Positions 47,216-56,735 of a stretch of 64,000 nt of DNA are shown here, piece by piece. The notes beneath the pieces were generated by a model, which was not told the DNA's origin, did not search any database, and saw only the letters and a list, made by a program, of their open reading frames with translations. The stretch covers positions 186,001-250,000 of the forward strand of contig CAWKNX010000018.1 in the NCBI GenBank assembly GCA_963851085.1, read 5' to 3'. The position numbers and the translations under genes were made by a program. The DNA is from DATFVJ01 sp963851085. Its GTDB lineage: Bacteria > Actinomycetota > Actinomycetes > Streptosporangiales > Streptosporangiaceae. The first letter of the stretch is position 1. Each line of letters begins with the position of its first letter.

Positions 47216-49651
47216 ATGACCCTGGCCGGCGAATCCCAGCTGACCAGCGAGGATGCGGTTCTACTTGACGCGTACTGGCGGGCCGCCAACTATCTGTCCG
47301 TCGGGCAGATCTACCTGCTCGCCAATCCGCTGCTCACCGAGCCGTTGCAGCCGGAGCACATCAAACCGCGGCTGCTCGGCCATTGGGGTACGACTCCCGG
47401 TCTCAACTTCATCTGGGCCCACCTGAACCGCGCCATCGTGGCACACGACCTGAACATGATGTACGTCATCGGCCCCGGTCACGGCGGCCCGGCCGCGCTC
47501 GCCAACTGCTGGCTGGAGGGCACGTACAGCGAGGTCTACCGAAGCGTGCCACAAGACGGTGCCGGGATGGCGAAGCTGTTCCGGCAGTTCTCGTTCCCCG
47601 GCGGGGTACCCAGCCATGTCGCGCCGGAGACCCCTGGATCCATCAACGAGGGCGGCGAGCTCGGATACTCCCTGTCCCACGCCTACGGCGCCGCGTTCGA
47701 CAACCCCGATCTGATCGTCGCCTGCATCGTCGGCGACGGCGAGGCAGAGACCGGCCCGCTCGCCACGAGCTGGCACTCGAGTAAGTTCCTCGATCCGTCC
47801 CGCGACGGTGCGGTCCTGCCGATCCTCCAGCTGAACGGCTGGAAGATCGCGAATCCGGCGATACTCGCCCGGATCAGCGATGACGAGCTCGACGCGCTGC
47901 TGCGCGGGTACGGTTACGCACCCGTCTACGTGTCCGGCAGCGACCCGGCGGTCATGCATCGGCAGATGGCCGCCGCTGTTGAGGCCGTGGTCGCCGGCAT
48001 CCGGGCCATCCAGGACCGCGCCCGGGGTGGTGAGCGCCACGGCCTGGGCGGAAACCACGGGCGGCCGCGCTGGCCGATGATCGTGCTGCGAAGCCCGAAG
48101 GGATGGACCGGCCCGGCCCAGGTGGACGGCGTGCAGGTCGAAGGCACGTGGCGGTCCCATCAGGTGCCGCTGGCCGGCGTCCGCACCAATCCCGCGCACC
48201 TGCGCCAGCTCGAGGAGTGGATGCGCTCGTACCGGCCAGGTGAACTCTTCGACAGCGACGGCCGGCCGCTGCCGGAACTGGCCGCGCTTCCACCACGGGG
48301 CGAGCGCCGGATGAGTGCCAACCCGCACGCCAACGGCGGGCTGCTGCTGCGCGACCTGGTGCTGCCCGATTTCCGTTCCTTTGCCGTGCCGGCCGGCCAG
48401 CCAGGTGCCAACGTGTCCGAGCCGACGCGGGTGCTTGGCACGATGCTCCGCGACATCTTCCGGCTCAACTCGGCTCAGTGCAACTTCAGGGTCTTCGGCC
48501 CGGACGAGACGGCCTCGAACCGGCTCGACGCGGTATACGACGTCACAGGGAAGGCGTGGCAGGAGGCGATCCTGCCGGTCGACGAGCACCTCACCCCGGA
48601 CGGGCGGGTGCTGGAGATCTTGTCGGAGCACACCTGCCAGGGCTGGCTCGAAGGCTACCTGCTGACCGGCAGGCACGGCCTGTTCTCCTGCTACGAGGCG
48701 TTCATCCACATCGTCGACTCGATGTTCAACCAGCACGCCAAGTGGCTGGAGACCAGCCGGGCGCTGGCCTGGCGGCGGCCGGTGGCGTCACTGAACTACC
48801 TGCTGACGTCGCACGTGTGGCGGCAGGATCACAACGGCTTCTCGCACCAGGACCCCGGGTTCATCGACCACGTCGTCAACAAGAAGGCTGTGGTGGTCCG
48901 GGTCTACCTGCCGCCGGACACCAACACGCTCCTGTCGGTGGCCGACCATTGCCTGCGCAGCCGCGACTACGTGAACGTGATCGTCGCAGGAAAGAACCCG
49001 GCCCCTGACTGGCTGGACATGGACGCCGCCGTGCTGCACTGCACCCGTGGCGCCGGCATCTGGGAGTGGGCTGGCACGGACACCGGTTCCACCGATCCGG
49101 ATGTGGTGCTCGCGTGCGCCGGGGACGTGCCGACCCTGGAGGTGCTCGCGGCCACCGACATCCTCCGCCGTCATGTGCCCGGCCTGAAGGTCCGTGTCGT
49201 CAACGTGGTCGACCTGATGCGGCTTCAGCCCGAGACGGAGCACCCGCACGGTATGGGCGACCACGAGTTCGACGCGCTGTTCACCACGGACCGGCCGGTC
49301 ATCTTCGCCTACCACGGCTATCCGTGGCTCATTCACAGGCTCACCTACCGGCGCACCGGCCATCACAACATCCACGTCCGCGGGTACAAGGAAAATGGCA
49401 CGACCACAACGCCCTTCGACATGGTGGTGATGAACGACATGGACCGGTACCACCTGGTCATGGATGTCATCGACCGGGTGGCCGGGCTCGGGCAGCGCGC
49501 GGCGGCGCTGCGCCAGCACATGGTCGACACGCGCGCCCGGCACCACGTGTGGACCCGCGAGTACGGTGAGGACCTGCCCGAGGTACGGGACTGGGTGTGG
49601 CCGTACGCGTCACCGGTGAACAGTTCCTCCGTGCCGCAGAGCGCCCGCTGA
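47216..49651 (+). CDS. xfp: xylulose-5-phosphate/fructose-6-phosphate phosphoketolase
   Basis: An 811-aa phosphoketolase. LLGHWGTTPGLNFIWAHLNR, YVIGPGHGGPAALANCWLEG, the TPP site IVGDGEAETGPLATSWHSSK and LQLNGWKIANPAIL, plus EHTCQGWLEGYLLTGRHGLF are the family signatures. It splits xylulose-5-P or fructose-6-P with phosphate into acetyl phosphate plus GAP or erythrose-4-P. Normal length. GAGGAG precedes the ATG. Its stop overlaps the acetate kinase start by one base (TGATG), so acetyl phosphate is turned directly to ATP and acetate. Confidence 0.95.
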   Translation: MTLAGESQLTSEDAVLLDAYWRAANYLSVGQIYLLANPLLTEPLQPEHIKPRLLGHWGTTPGLNFIWAHLNRAIVAHDLNMMYVIGPGHGGPAALANCWLEGTYSEVYRSVPQDGAGMAKLFRQFSFPGGVPSHVAPETPGSINEGGELGYSLSHAYGAAFDNPDLIVACIVGDGEAETGPLATSWHSSKFLDPSRDGAVLPILQLNGWKIANPAILARISDDELDALLRGYGYAPVYVSGSDPAVMHRQMAAAVEAVVAGIRAIQDRARGGERHGLGGNHGRPRWPMIVLRSPKGWTGPAQVDGVQVEGTWRSHQVPLAGVRTNPAHLRQLEEWMRSYRPGELFDSDGRPLPELAALPPRGERRMSANPHANGGLLLRDLVLPDFRSFAVPAGQPGANVSEPTRVLGTMLRDIFRLNSAQCNFRVFGPDETASNRLDAVYDVTGKAWQEAILPVDEHLTPDGRVLEILSEHTCQGWLEGYLLTGRHGLFSCYEAFIHIVDSMFNQHAKWLETSRALAWRRPVASLNYLLTSHVWRQDHNGFSHQDPGFIDHVVNKKAVVVRVYLPPDTNTLLSVADHCLRSRDYVNVIVAGKNPAPDWLDMDAAVLHCTRGAGIWEWAGTDTGSTDPDVVLACAGDVPTLEVLAATDILRRHVPGLKVRVVNVVDLMRLQPETEHPHGMGDHEFDALFTTDRPVIFAYHGYPWLIHRLTYRRTGHHNIHVRGYKENGTTTTPFDMVVMNDMDRYHLVMDVIDRVAGLGQRAAALRQHMVDTRARHHVWTREYGEDLPEVRDWVWPYASPVNSSSVPQSAR

Positions 49652-50811
49652 TGCGCGTCCTGGTTGTCAACACCGGTTCGAGCAGCCTGAAGCTGCGGCT
49701 CCTCGGTCCCGACGACCACCTTGACGCGACGCTGGATCTCATGCCGTGGCGCGGGGACACGGCGAGCGAGGAACTGGTCACCTTCGCCACCCGGCTCGCC
49801 GGTGTCGGCGCGGTAGGTCACCGGGTGGTGCACGGCGGCGACAGGTTCACCGCGGCGACCTTAATCGACGACGGGGTGGTGAAGGCGCTCGCCACGCTCA
49901 GCGACCTCGCGCCCCTGCACCAGCCGCGTGCGATCTCCGCGATAGAAACGGTGCGCGCGCTGCTTCCCGGCGTCCCACATATCGCGTGCTTCGATACGGC
50001 GTTCCACGCGGGCCTGCCGCCCGCTGCCGCCACCTACGCGCTGCCGGCGACCTGGCGGGCCAGGTTCGGGTTGCGGCGCTATGGCTTTCACGGGCTGTCG
50101 CACGCGTACGCCGCACGCCGCGCGGCCCAGCTGCTGACCGCCGCCGCGGCGGGTTCCCCGGCCGCGGGGGCTTCCCCTCGCGAGGCCGCGCCGCAGCGGT
50201 CGCGCGTGGTCGTATGCCATCTCGGCGCCGGTGCCTCGCTCGCGGCCGTGCACGGTGGCAGGAGCGTCGACACGACGATGGGCTTCACGCCGATGGAAGG
50301 CCTCGTCATGGCCACCCGTGCGGGCAGCGTCGACCCTGGGCTGATCCTGTGGCTGATGCAGCACGGCGGCGTGCCGCTGGCGGAAGTCGCGGACAAGCTT
50401 GACCGAAGCGCCGGGCTCGCGGGCCTGGCGGAGCTGCCAGGCCGTTCCGGCGACATGCGTGACGTCAGGCTGGCGGCAGATGCCGGGGATCCACGCGCGA
50501 GCCTTGCCCTCGATGTGTACATCCACCGGCTGCGCCGCGAGATCGCGGCCATGGCTGCCGCGATGGACGGGCTGGACGTGCTCGTGTTCACCGGCGGCAT
50601 CGGCGAGCACCAGCCGGCGGTGCGCGAGGACGCCGCCGCGGGGCTCGGGTTCCTCGGTGTCCGCGTCGATCCCGTGCGCAACGTCGACGCGCGTGGTGAC
50701 GCCGACATCTCGTCGGGCGGCGCCCAGGTGCGGTCGCTCGTCATCACCGCACGCGAGGACGTGGAGGTCGCCAGGCAGGTCCGTGCGCTGCTCGCCGCAC
50801 CGCGCGGCTGA
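49651..50811 (+). CDS. ackA: acetate kinase
   Basis: A 386-aa protein: LVVNTGSSSLKLRLL, HRVVHGGD, CFDTAFHAGLPP, RYGFHGLSHAYAARRA, VVCHLGAGASLAAVHGGRSV, DTTMGFTPMEGLVMATRAGS and FTGGIGEHQPAVREDAAAG. Acetyl phosphate plus ADP gives acetate plus ATP. Slightly short of the 400-aa norm. There is no pta next door; the phosphoketolase supplies acetyl phosphate. Coupled through TGATG. Confidence 0.95.
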   Translation: MRVLVVNTGSSSLKLRLLGPDDHLDATLDLMPWRGDTASEELVTFATRLAGVGAVGHRVVHGGDRFTAATLIDDGVVKALATLSDLAPLHQPRAISAIETVRALLPGVPHIACFDTAFHAGLPPAAATYALPATWRARFGLRRYGFHGLSHAYAARRAAQLLTAAAAGSPAAGASPREAAPQRSRVVVCHLGAGASLAAVHGGRSVDTTMGFTPMEGLVMATRAGSVDPGLILWLMQHGGVPLAEVADKLDRSAGLAGLAELPGRSGDMRDVRLAADAGDPRASLALDVYIHRLRREIAAMAAAMDGLDVLVFTGGIGEHQPAVREDAAAGLGFLGVRVDPVRNVDARGDADISSGGAQVRSLVITAREDVEVARQVRALLAAPRG

Positions 50812-50895
50812 CCGGGCCGGGCCGCATCACGGCCGTCAGGCGGGGTAGCTGATGAGTGGTCGCGGCGGGAGGTCCGCGGCCGTGGGAGGTGTGGG

Positions 50896-51921
50896 ATGGC
50901 ACGCGCGATCTGGACCGGGGCGCTGGCCTTCGGGCTGGTCAACGTTCCGGTCGGCCTGTTTGCTGCGACCGAGGACAAGACCGTGCACTTCAACCAGTTC
51001 GAAGCGGGCACGTCAGACCGGATCCGCTATAAGCGGGTCAACGAGCGGACCGGCCAGGAAGTGGACTACGCCAAGATCGTCAAAGGTTATGAGGTGGAAA
51101 AGGGCAGCTTCGTACTGGTCACCGACGAGGAGCTCGAAGCGGCCGAGCCCGGCCGGTCCCGCACCATCGACATCACCGACTTCGTCGATCTTGACGAGAT
51201 CGACCCCATCTACTTCCAGAAGACCTACTACCTCGCCCCCGTGGGGGATGGTGCCGATCGCGCCTACCTGCTGCTGCGTGCCGCGATGGCGGCGACGAAC
51301 AAGGCAGGAATCGCCACGTTCGTGATGCGCGGCAAGCAGTATCTGGTCGCGGTCCGTGCGGAAGAGGACGTTCTGGTGCTCGAGACGATGTTCTTCGCCG
51401 ACGAAATCCGCGATCCGAGCAGCCTGACCGGCAGCCTGCCGGCCGGACATCCCATCGGCGGTCGTGAGCTGGCCGTCGCGAAGCAGCTGATCGAGTCGAT
51501 GGGGACCCCGTGGCGGCCCGACAACTACCGTGACACCTACCGTGAGCGCGTGGAGGACCTCATCGAGCGCAAGCGCCAGGGTGAGCAGATCGTCGCCGAG
51601 GCTGCACCGGCGCAGGATACGAACGTGGTCGACCTGATGGAGGCGCTGCGCCGCAGCGTCGAGGGTGCACGGGACCGCCGGTCAGGTTCGTCTCGCGGGG
51701 ATGCGCACGCCGGCGCGCCGGACAAGGGAGCACCGGGGGCACAGCTGCCGCCGGAGACCGGCTCCGGCCCATCCGGCCCGCCTGACCTGTCTCAGCTGAC
51801 CAAGCGCGAGCTCGCCGAGCTGGCCGGGCGGCTGAATGTCGCGGGCCGGTCGAAGATGGCCCGCGACGATCTGGAGGCTGCCGTCCGCACCGCGCAGGAG
51901 CGCCAGCAGACGGCGTCGTGA
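50896..51921 (+). CDS. ku: Ku DNA-repair protein
   Basis: A 341-aa bacterial Ku: ARAIWTGALAFGLVNVPVGL at the start, ITDFVDLDEIDPIYFQKTYY in the beta barrel, and RDTYRERVEDLIERKRQGEQ at the end of the core (residue about 235). A Gly/Ser linker leads to a C-terminal domain SQLTKRELAELAGRLNVAGR like SAP/Rho-N DNA-binding modules. Ku homodimers hold double-strand ends for non-homologous joining with LigD; ligD is not in this window. GGGAGGTGTGGG precedes the ATG. Confidence 0.93.
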   Translation: MARAIWTGALAFGLVNVPVGLFAATEDKTVHFNQFEAGTSDRIRYKRVNERTGQEVDYAKIVKGYEVEKGSFVLVTDEELEAAEPGRSRTIDITDFVDLDEIDPIYFQKTYYLAPVGDGADRAYLLLRAAMAATNKAGIATFVMRGKQYLVAVRAEEDVLVLETMFFADEIRDPSSLTGSLPAGHPIGGRELAVAKQLIESMGTPWRPDNYRDTYRERVEDLIERKRQGEQIVAEAAPAQDTNVVDLMEALRRSVEGARDRRSGSSRGDAHAGAPDKGAPGAQLPPETGSGPSGPPDLSQLTKRELAELAGRLNVAGRSKMARDDLEAAVRTAQERQQTAS

Positions 51922-51952
51922 TCTCAGCCGCCGGATCCGGCCCGTAACCTGA

Positions 51953-52643
51953 TCATCGGTGGCGCTTGCGCCCGGCCTTCTTGCGCAGTTTCCGCGTATC
52001 ACGGAGGCTGACGAACGGCTCCTGACCCGCGGGTGTGCCCGCGGCGATGGCGCGTCCGCGTTCGAGTTCGGCGTTGAACTCCGCGCCGAAGAGGACGGCG
52101 ACGTTGGAGATCCACATCCAGACGAGGAAAATGATCATTGTGGCGATGCTGCCGTAGACCTTGTTGTAGTGCCCGGAGTTGGCCACGTAGACGGCGAACA
52201 GACCGGACGCCGCAAGCCAGCCGACGACCGCCACGATGGCACCCGGGCTCATCCACCGGAAACCCTGCTTGGCGTTGGGGCTGGCCCAGTACAAGATGGC
52301 GAGCATCAGGCTGACCAGGATCAGCAGAACGGGCCACTTAGCTATCTCCCACACAGTCACGGCAGCCGAGCCGACGCCGAGCACCTCCCCGGCGTGGCGG
52401 GCGAGCCCGCCGGTGACGACCACGATCACGGCAGATGCGACGAGCAGCACCATCAGCACGAGGGTGACGCCGAGGCGGGTCGGGAGCGTCTTCCAGATGG
52501 GTCTTCCCTCGGGGACGTCGTAGATGGCGTTGGACGCGCGCATGAACGCGGCGACGTAACTGGAGGCCGACCACAGCCCGACGGCGATCCCGGCCAGGGC
52601 GACTACCCCAGCGGCGGTGTGGCTGCGCTGGAGGTGAAGTCAT
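51953..52643 (-). pseudogene. YihY/BrkB-family membrane protein, 5'-truncated
   Basis: From ATG 52543 a 196-aa frame with about four helices (TLVLMVLLVASAVIVVVTGG; WPVLLILVSLMLAILYWASP; IVAVVGWLAASGLFAVYVAN; IATMIIFLVWMWISNVAVLF) matches the C-terminal two thirds of YihY proteins, including YGSIATMIIF and LFGAEFNAELERG. Upstream in the same frame AAGVVALAGIAVGLWSASSY continues the family, but no start is found and the first helix, about 100 residues, is missing. An ATG at 52643 overlapping the DUF3618 stop is out of frame. Deletion plus frameshift is the simplest reading. Confidence 0.7.
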
Positions 52644-53140
52644 CGCCGCCGCCACGCCACGATCAGCCATCCGGCGAGCAAGGCCGCGGTGACAGCGAGG
52701 GACATGCTGTGCTGCCGTGCGCTGCCCGCCGCGCGCTTCGCGGCCCGCTGAACCGGCTCGGGTGTGGCCGCCCAGACCGTCGTGCCCGCCTGGTCGGCCT
52801 GCTGCCTGACCGGGCCGCGGACGCTCAGGACCGTCTGCACGGCCGCCGCGATCCTGTCCGCGAGCTCGCTGCGCAGCTGCCACGCACCGACGCTCAGCTC
52901 TGCCTTGACCCCGCTGGCCGCGCGGGTGAGGCGCCCGGACACGTCCGCGGCCTTCGCCCGCGCCCTGGCCTTGATGTCGGCCCTGGCGGCGAGCGCCTCG
53001 ACGGCCGCACCGAGTTCCTCGCGGGTCCGCTCAATCTCCTCGGTCAGCGACCGCGGGTCGCCGGGCGGGCACGTGCCCGGCGTGGCGCCGTGTGCGCCCG
53101 GCATCGCGGTGAGCCGCCCATGAGGTCCTTCTCCGGTCAT
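52640..53140 (-). CDS. DUF3618 membrane protein
   Basis: A 166-aa protein: DPRSLTEEIERTREELGAAV is the DUF3618 signature, followed by an amphipathic Ala-rich helix (IKARARAKAADVSGRLTRAA) and one C-terminal helix MSLAVTAALLAGWLIVAWRR. It is usually encoded beside holin-like and YihY proteins, as here. GAGGAG lies 11 bp before the ATG. Function unknown. Confidence 0.8.
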   Translation of the reverse strand: MTGEGPHGRLTAMPGAHGATPGTCPPGDPRSLTEEIERTREELGAAVEALAARADIKARARAKAADVSGRLTRAASGVKAELSVGAWQLRSELADRIAAAVQTVLSVRGPVRQQADQAGTTVWAATPEPVQRAAKRAAGSARQHSMSLAVTAALLAGWLIVAWRRR

Positions 53141-53332
53141 CGGTGCGCACGCTCCTCGATTCTCCGACGTTGATTCGTGACGTTGTCCAGGGAGCCGGTC
53201 CAGCCCGAAAGCCGATCTGAGTCGCCTCGCAGGTAACGGCTGCCCATTGAGCGGGCCCGGAAACGTCCTGGCCGGTCACCGGCCAGGAAAGCCCAGCGCA
53301 TGCCGCGCTCATCCGTGGGTAAGGATGCCGCC

Positions 53333-53662
53333 ATGCCTCAGCAGCGATGGAGTGACAAGCGAGAACGCCAGTACCAGCACATCAAGGGCTCGCAGCGGGA
53401 ACGCGGCGTGGGCGAGGAGCGGGCCGGGGAGATCGCCGCGCGCACGGTCAACAAGGACCGCGCGCAGGCAGGCGAGTCGCGGCAGGCGAGCAAGACCTCG
53501 CTTCAGGACATGTCACCGCAGCGGCGGGGAGGCCTGCGATCGGGCCGGCCGGGTCCGCGTGGCAGGACCAAGGCGCAGCTGTACGCCGAGGCCAGGCACC
53601 GCAACCTCAAGGGCCGGTCCAAGATGACCAAGAAGCAGCTTGAATCAGCGCTGGCGCGGTGA
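53333..53662 (+). CDS. small basic protein, plasmid-stabilisation-like, with Rho-N motif
   Basis: A 109-aa charged protein: WSDKRERQYQHIKGSQRERG, VGEERAGEIAARTVNKDRAQ, and a C-terminal helix-extended-helix AQLYAEARHRNLKGRSKMTK KQL typical of the Rho-N/SAP-like nucleic-acid module. Actinobacterial homologues are often labelled plasmid stabilisation protein, without proof. AAGGA lies 8 nt before the ATG. Confidence 0.7.
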   Translation: MPQQRWSDKRERQYQHIKGSQRERGVGEERAGEIAARTVNKDRAQAGESRQASKTSLQDMSPQRRGGLRSGRPGPRGRTKAQLYAEARHRNLKGRSKMTKKQLESALAR

Positions 53663-53725
53663 CACCGCCCTGCTGTCGTCCCGTGCTGCCGTCGCGCCGC
53701 GGCCGGCCCGGGTAGCCATGCGGCC

Positions 53726-54277
53726 ATGACCGGCCACGGCGACATGGGGTCTGGCGCACCGGCGAGTCCGGCGAGCGGCCGCCCCGCGGAGACCGAAGCC
53801 GAGCGCGACGACCGCAACCTGGCCGAACTGCTCCAGGAGCTCAGGGTCGTCGGCCTCGGCGTTCAGGTGCTGTTCGGCTTCCTGCTCTCGCTCCCCTTCA
53901 CCACGAGATTCGTGCAGCTCGGCCATGCTCAACGCGGGCTGTACGTCGCCAGCCTGCTGCTCGCCGCCATCTCGACCGCCCTCCTGCTCGGACCGGTCGC
54001 TTACCACCGCCTGGTGTTCCGCCGCAACCAGAAGGAGCCCCTGGTCCGCGCCGCCAACGCGATGGCCATCTGCGGCCTGGCCGCCGTGGGCCTGTGCATC
54101 TCATCGGCCGTTCTGCTGGTGATCAGCTACGTCGCCAAGGGCGTGCCGGCCATCCTGATCGCCGTTTTCGTCCTGTGCATGTTCGGCGGCCTCTGGTTCG
54201 CCTTCCCCATCTCCCGCCGGGGCAGGCCGCTCGCCGCCGGGCAGGAGCCGGACGACCCCCCGGCCGGCGAACGTTGA
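53726..54277 (+). CDS. DUF6328-like four-helix membrane protein
   Basis: A 183-aa protein. A charged N terminus (ETEAERDDRNLAELLQELRV) precedes four helices (GVQVLFGFLLSLPFTTRF; GLYVASLLLAAISTALLLGP; AICGLAAVGLCISSAVLLVI; AILIAVFVLCMFGGLWFAFP). The ELRV-x3-GVQVLFGFLL pattern is the DUF6328 signature. Function unknown. Confidence 0.8.
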   Translation: MTGHGDMGSGAPASPASGRPAETEAERDDRNLAELLQELRVVGLGVQVLFGFLLSLPFTTRFVQLGHAQRGLYVASLLLAAISTALLLGPVAYHRLVFRRNQKEPLVRAANAMAICGLAAVGLCISSAVLLVISYVAKGVPAILIAVFVLCMFGGLWFAFPISRRGRPLAAGQEPDDPPAGER

Positions 54278-54544
54278 TTCCGCGCTGACCGGCCGCCCAC
54301 GCGGTGGCGGCGCGGCATGCCAGCAAGGGCGAACCCGGCGAGCAGGACGCAACCTGACGGGTAAGCGCGGGGCCGGACGTACCGCACAGGGCCCTTGAGC
54401 GGCGGTCCGCAGGCGGCCGGGCAGGGGGGCCGCGCCAGCAATCGCCCGGTGCGGGTGAGGCGGCCATGCCGTGCGGCGGTCGATGATCAGGATGGATTGG
54501 CCGAGACGACTGATGGGCCGCAGCGCTGCGATGAACGCTCGAAC

Positions 54545-55240
54545 ATGCCATCGGGCCGCGAGGCAGCCGCTTCGCCCCCGGTGAAAACGGCGGTGGCCGC
54601 GCCACGGGGTGAGCACTGGTGGCCGGTGGCGCTGGCGATCATTATCACCGCGTTCCTCCACGTGGCCCTGCCCGCGCAGTACCGGGTGAACCCGAGATGG
54701 GTGGTCCCGGCCGTGCTGCTCACGTTGCTCGCCGCGCTGATCATTGGCGACCCGGGCCGCATCGACCGCCAACGGCCCTGGCTGCGGATAGTCACCGGCA
54801 CCGTCATCGCGTTCATCACGGTGGCGAACCTGTTCTCCGCCGCCAGGCTCGTCGCCAACATCATCACCAACAACAAGCTCTTCGCGAGCAACGCCACCGG
54901 GCTGCTCGCCACCGGCGGGGTGATCTGGGCGACGAACGTGATCGCGTTCGGGCTCTGGTACTGGGATCTCGATCGCGGCGGCGCCGCCGCGCGTGCGCAC
55001 CATCCCCAGGCGAACCCGGCGTTCATCTTCCCTGAGATGCTGCATACCGACTACGTGCCAGCCACCTGGGTGCCGAAGTTCGTCGACTACCTGTCGCTGG
55101 CCTTCTGGACCGCCACGGCGTTCAGCCCGGCCGACGTTTCCGCGATCAGGCCGTGGGCCAAGCTCCTAATGATCGTGGAAGCGGCCGTGTCACTCGGCAT
55201 GGGCGCGCTGGTGGTCGCCCGTGCGATCAACATCCTGTAG
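54545..55240 (+). CDS. integral membrane protein, unknown family
   Basis: A 231-aa protein with five to six helices: WWPVALAIIITAFLHVALPA, RWVVPAVLLTLLAALIIG, LRIVTGTVIAFITVANLFSA, TGGVIWATNVIAFGLWYWDL and MIVEAAVSLGMGALVVARAI. The C-terminal DYLSLAFWTATAFSPADVSA resembles a pore-like re-entrant found in DUF1345-type proteins. Function unknown. The ATG at 54545 was chosen as the last one before the hydrophilic start; an upstream extension is possible. Confidence 0.65.
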   Translation: MPSGREAAASPPVKTAVAAPRGEHWWPVALAIIITAFLHVALPAQYRVNPRWVVPAVLLTLLAALIIGDPGRIDRQRPWLRIVTGTVIAFITVANLFSAARLVANIITNNKLFASNATGLLATGGVIWATNVIAFGLWYWDLDRGGAAARAHHPQANPAFIFPEMLHTDYVPATWVPKFVDYLSLAFWTATAFSPADVSAIRPWAKLLMIVEAAVSLGMGALVVARAINIL

Positions 55241-55444
55241 GCGACCGCCGGGTCCGGCCGCCAGCCCACCAGGAGCGGCGCGGCAGGCCATGCGGCAACA
55301 TCACCCGGGGGATGTGGCATTTGGGGCACCCTCACCCGGGGAGGATGAGGGCGCAGAGCGAGGCTCGCCGCGCAGCCGTTCGGGATCAATGGTTTTGAGC
55401 TTTCTCCTGTCCCGGGCCAGGTCGGCGGTGCGGCCGGCCGTAAC

Positions 55445-55960
55445 GTGGCTGTCGTGGCAGAAAGCAACGGTCCCCCGCCAGGCCAGGCCTCAGCCATCCC
55501 AGCCGTCCCGGCCATCCCGGCCTCGGCCGGGGCACTTATCTTCGACCACAAAGGCAGGCTGCTCATCCTCAAGCCGACCTACAAGTCCGGCTGGACCATA
55601 CCCGGCGGCGTGATGGAGGCGGACGGGGAGACGCCGTGGGACGCGTGCAGGCGCGAGGTGCGGGAGGAGTGCGGCATCGACGTGCACGCCGCCCGGCTCG
55701 CGTGCGTCGATTTTCACCCGCCCCGGCCAGGGAGCCCGGGTGGGATCCGGTTCCTGTTCGATTGCGGCGCCATCGCTGACGCCAGTTTCGCCGCCATCGT
55801 CTTGCAGCCCGAGGAGATTTCCGAGTACAGGCTCGTCCCGATGCCCGCAGCTCTGGACCTGCTCAGAGGGCCTATCCGGCGCCGGGTCCGGGCCGCGTGC
55901 GCGGCTACCGCACCCATCTACCTCGAGGACGGTCACCGGGTGCCCGAGGTGGGCCCCTGA
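55445..55960 (+). CDS. NUDIX hydrolase
   Basis: A 171-aa protein with the Nudix box GGVMEADGETPWDACRREVR followed by EECGI (G-x5-E-x7-R-E-x2-E-E). The first strand SAGALIFDHKGRLLILKPTY and PEEISEYRLVPM complete the fold. It cleaves nucleoside-diphosphate-linked substrates. GTG start; a second GTG three codons later is possible. Confidence 0.85.
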   Translation: MAVVAESNGPPPGQASAIPAVPAIPASAGALIFDHKGRLLILKPTYKSGWTIPGGVMEADGETPWDACRREVREECGIDVHAARLACVDFHPPRPGSPGGIRFLFDCGAIADASFAAIVLQPEEISEYRLVPMPAALDLLRGPIRRRVRAACAATAPIYLEDGHRVPEVGP

Positions 55961-56137
55961 TCCGCGGCGGCCGCCGCGTGGTGGTCTGGAGGGGCGCTCA
56001 CCCTGACGCCGGCATGGTCCCTCACCCGGAAGGGGTGGCGACGCCGTGATCGAGCAGAAACAGAATTGGCGTACTGGCATACGCGGGACGTATGCGGCCC
56101 GCCGTTGCTCGCATAGTCGCGCAGGAAGGTGAGGGAT

Positions 56138-56725
56138 ATGCAACCCGAAGAGCCCGGCGCGCAGGAGTCTTCGGCCGCAATGATGGCGGCATCCTGGCAA
56201 GCGACGCTGTTCCTCGGCGTGGTGACGCTGATACTCGGGTTGATCGTGAGCTTCCACCCGACCGGCTCACTCAACGTCATCGCCGTGCTGCTCGGCATCC
56301 TCATGATCATCTCTGGGATCTTCCATCTGGTCCGGGTGTTCGACAACAGGGAGCCGCACCGGGTCTGGCTGGGCATCGCGGGCCTGCTGTTCGTCGTGAT
56401 CGGCGTGGTCCTGATCCGTCACCTGCACGTCACCACGGCGCTCATCGGATTGATCGTCGGCGTCGTCTGGATCGTCCAGGGGCTGGTCTCGCTCATCGCG
56501 GGCATATCCGGTGGCTCCCGTCAGGGAAGAGGCTGGTGGATCTTCTTCGGGATCGTCAGCCTGATCGCCGGGATCGTCGTCGCCTCCGCCCCGGTGTCGT
56601 CGGTGACCGTGCTCGCCACGCTGCTCGGAATCTGGTTCGCGGTCATGGGCGCCTTCGAGATCATCGGCGCGTTCCTGCTGCGGCATCTGGCCGCCTCGGC
56701 GAAGTCGGACCTGATTAACGCCTGA
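56138..56725 (+). CDS. HdeD-family membrane protein
   Basis: A 195-aa protein with six helices in three pairs (ATLFLGVVTLILGLIVSFHP; VIAVLLGILMIISGIFHLVR; LGIAGLLFVVIGVVLIRHLH and later WWIFFGIVSLIAGIVVASAP), the HdeD pattern. The family relates to acid or stress resistance in enterobacteria; here the role is unknown. The ATG at 56138 follows GAGGG; a GTG three codons upstream also exists. Confidence 0.85.
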   Translation: MQPEEPGAQESSAAMMAASWQATLFLGVVTLILGLIVSFHPTGSLNVIAVLLGILMIISGIFHLVRVFDNREPHRVWLGIAGLLFVVIGVVLIRHLHVTTALIGLIVGVVWIVQGLVSLIAGISGGSRQGRGWWIFFGIVSLIAGIVVASAPVSSVTVLATLLGIWFAVMGAFEIIGAFLLRHLAASAKSDLINA

Positions 56726-56735
56726 GCGCGCATGC

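Noticed and set aside
51959..53173. 404-aa plus-strand frame over YihY/DUF3618
   Set aside because: Antisense shadow; the minus-strand genes have clear family signatures.
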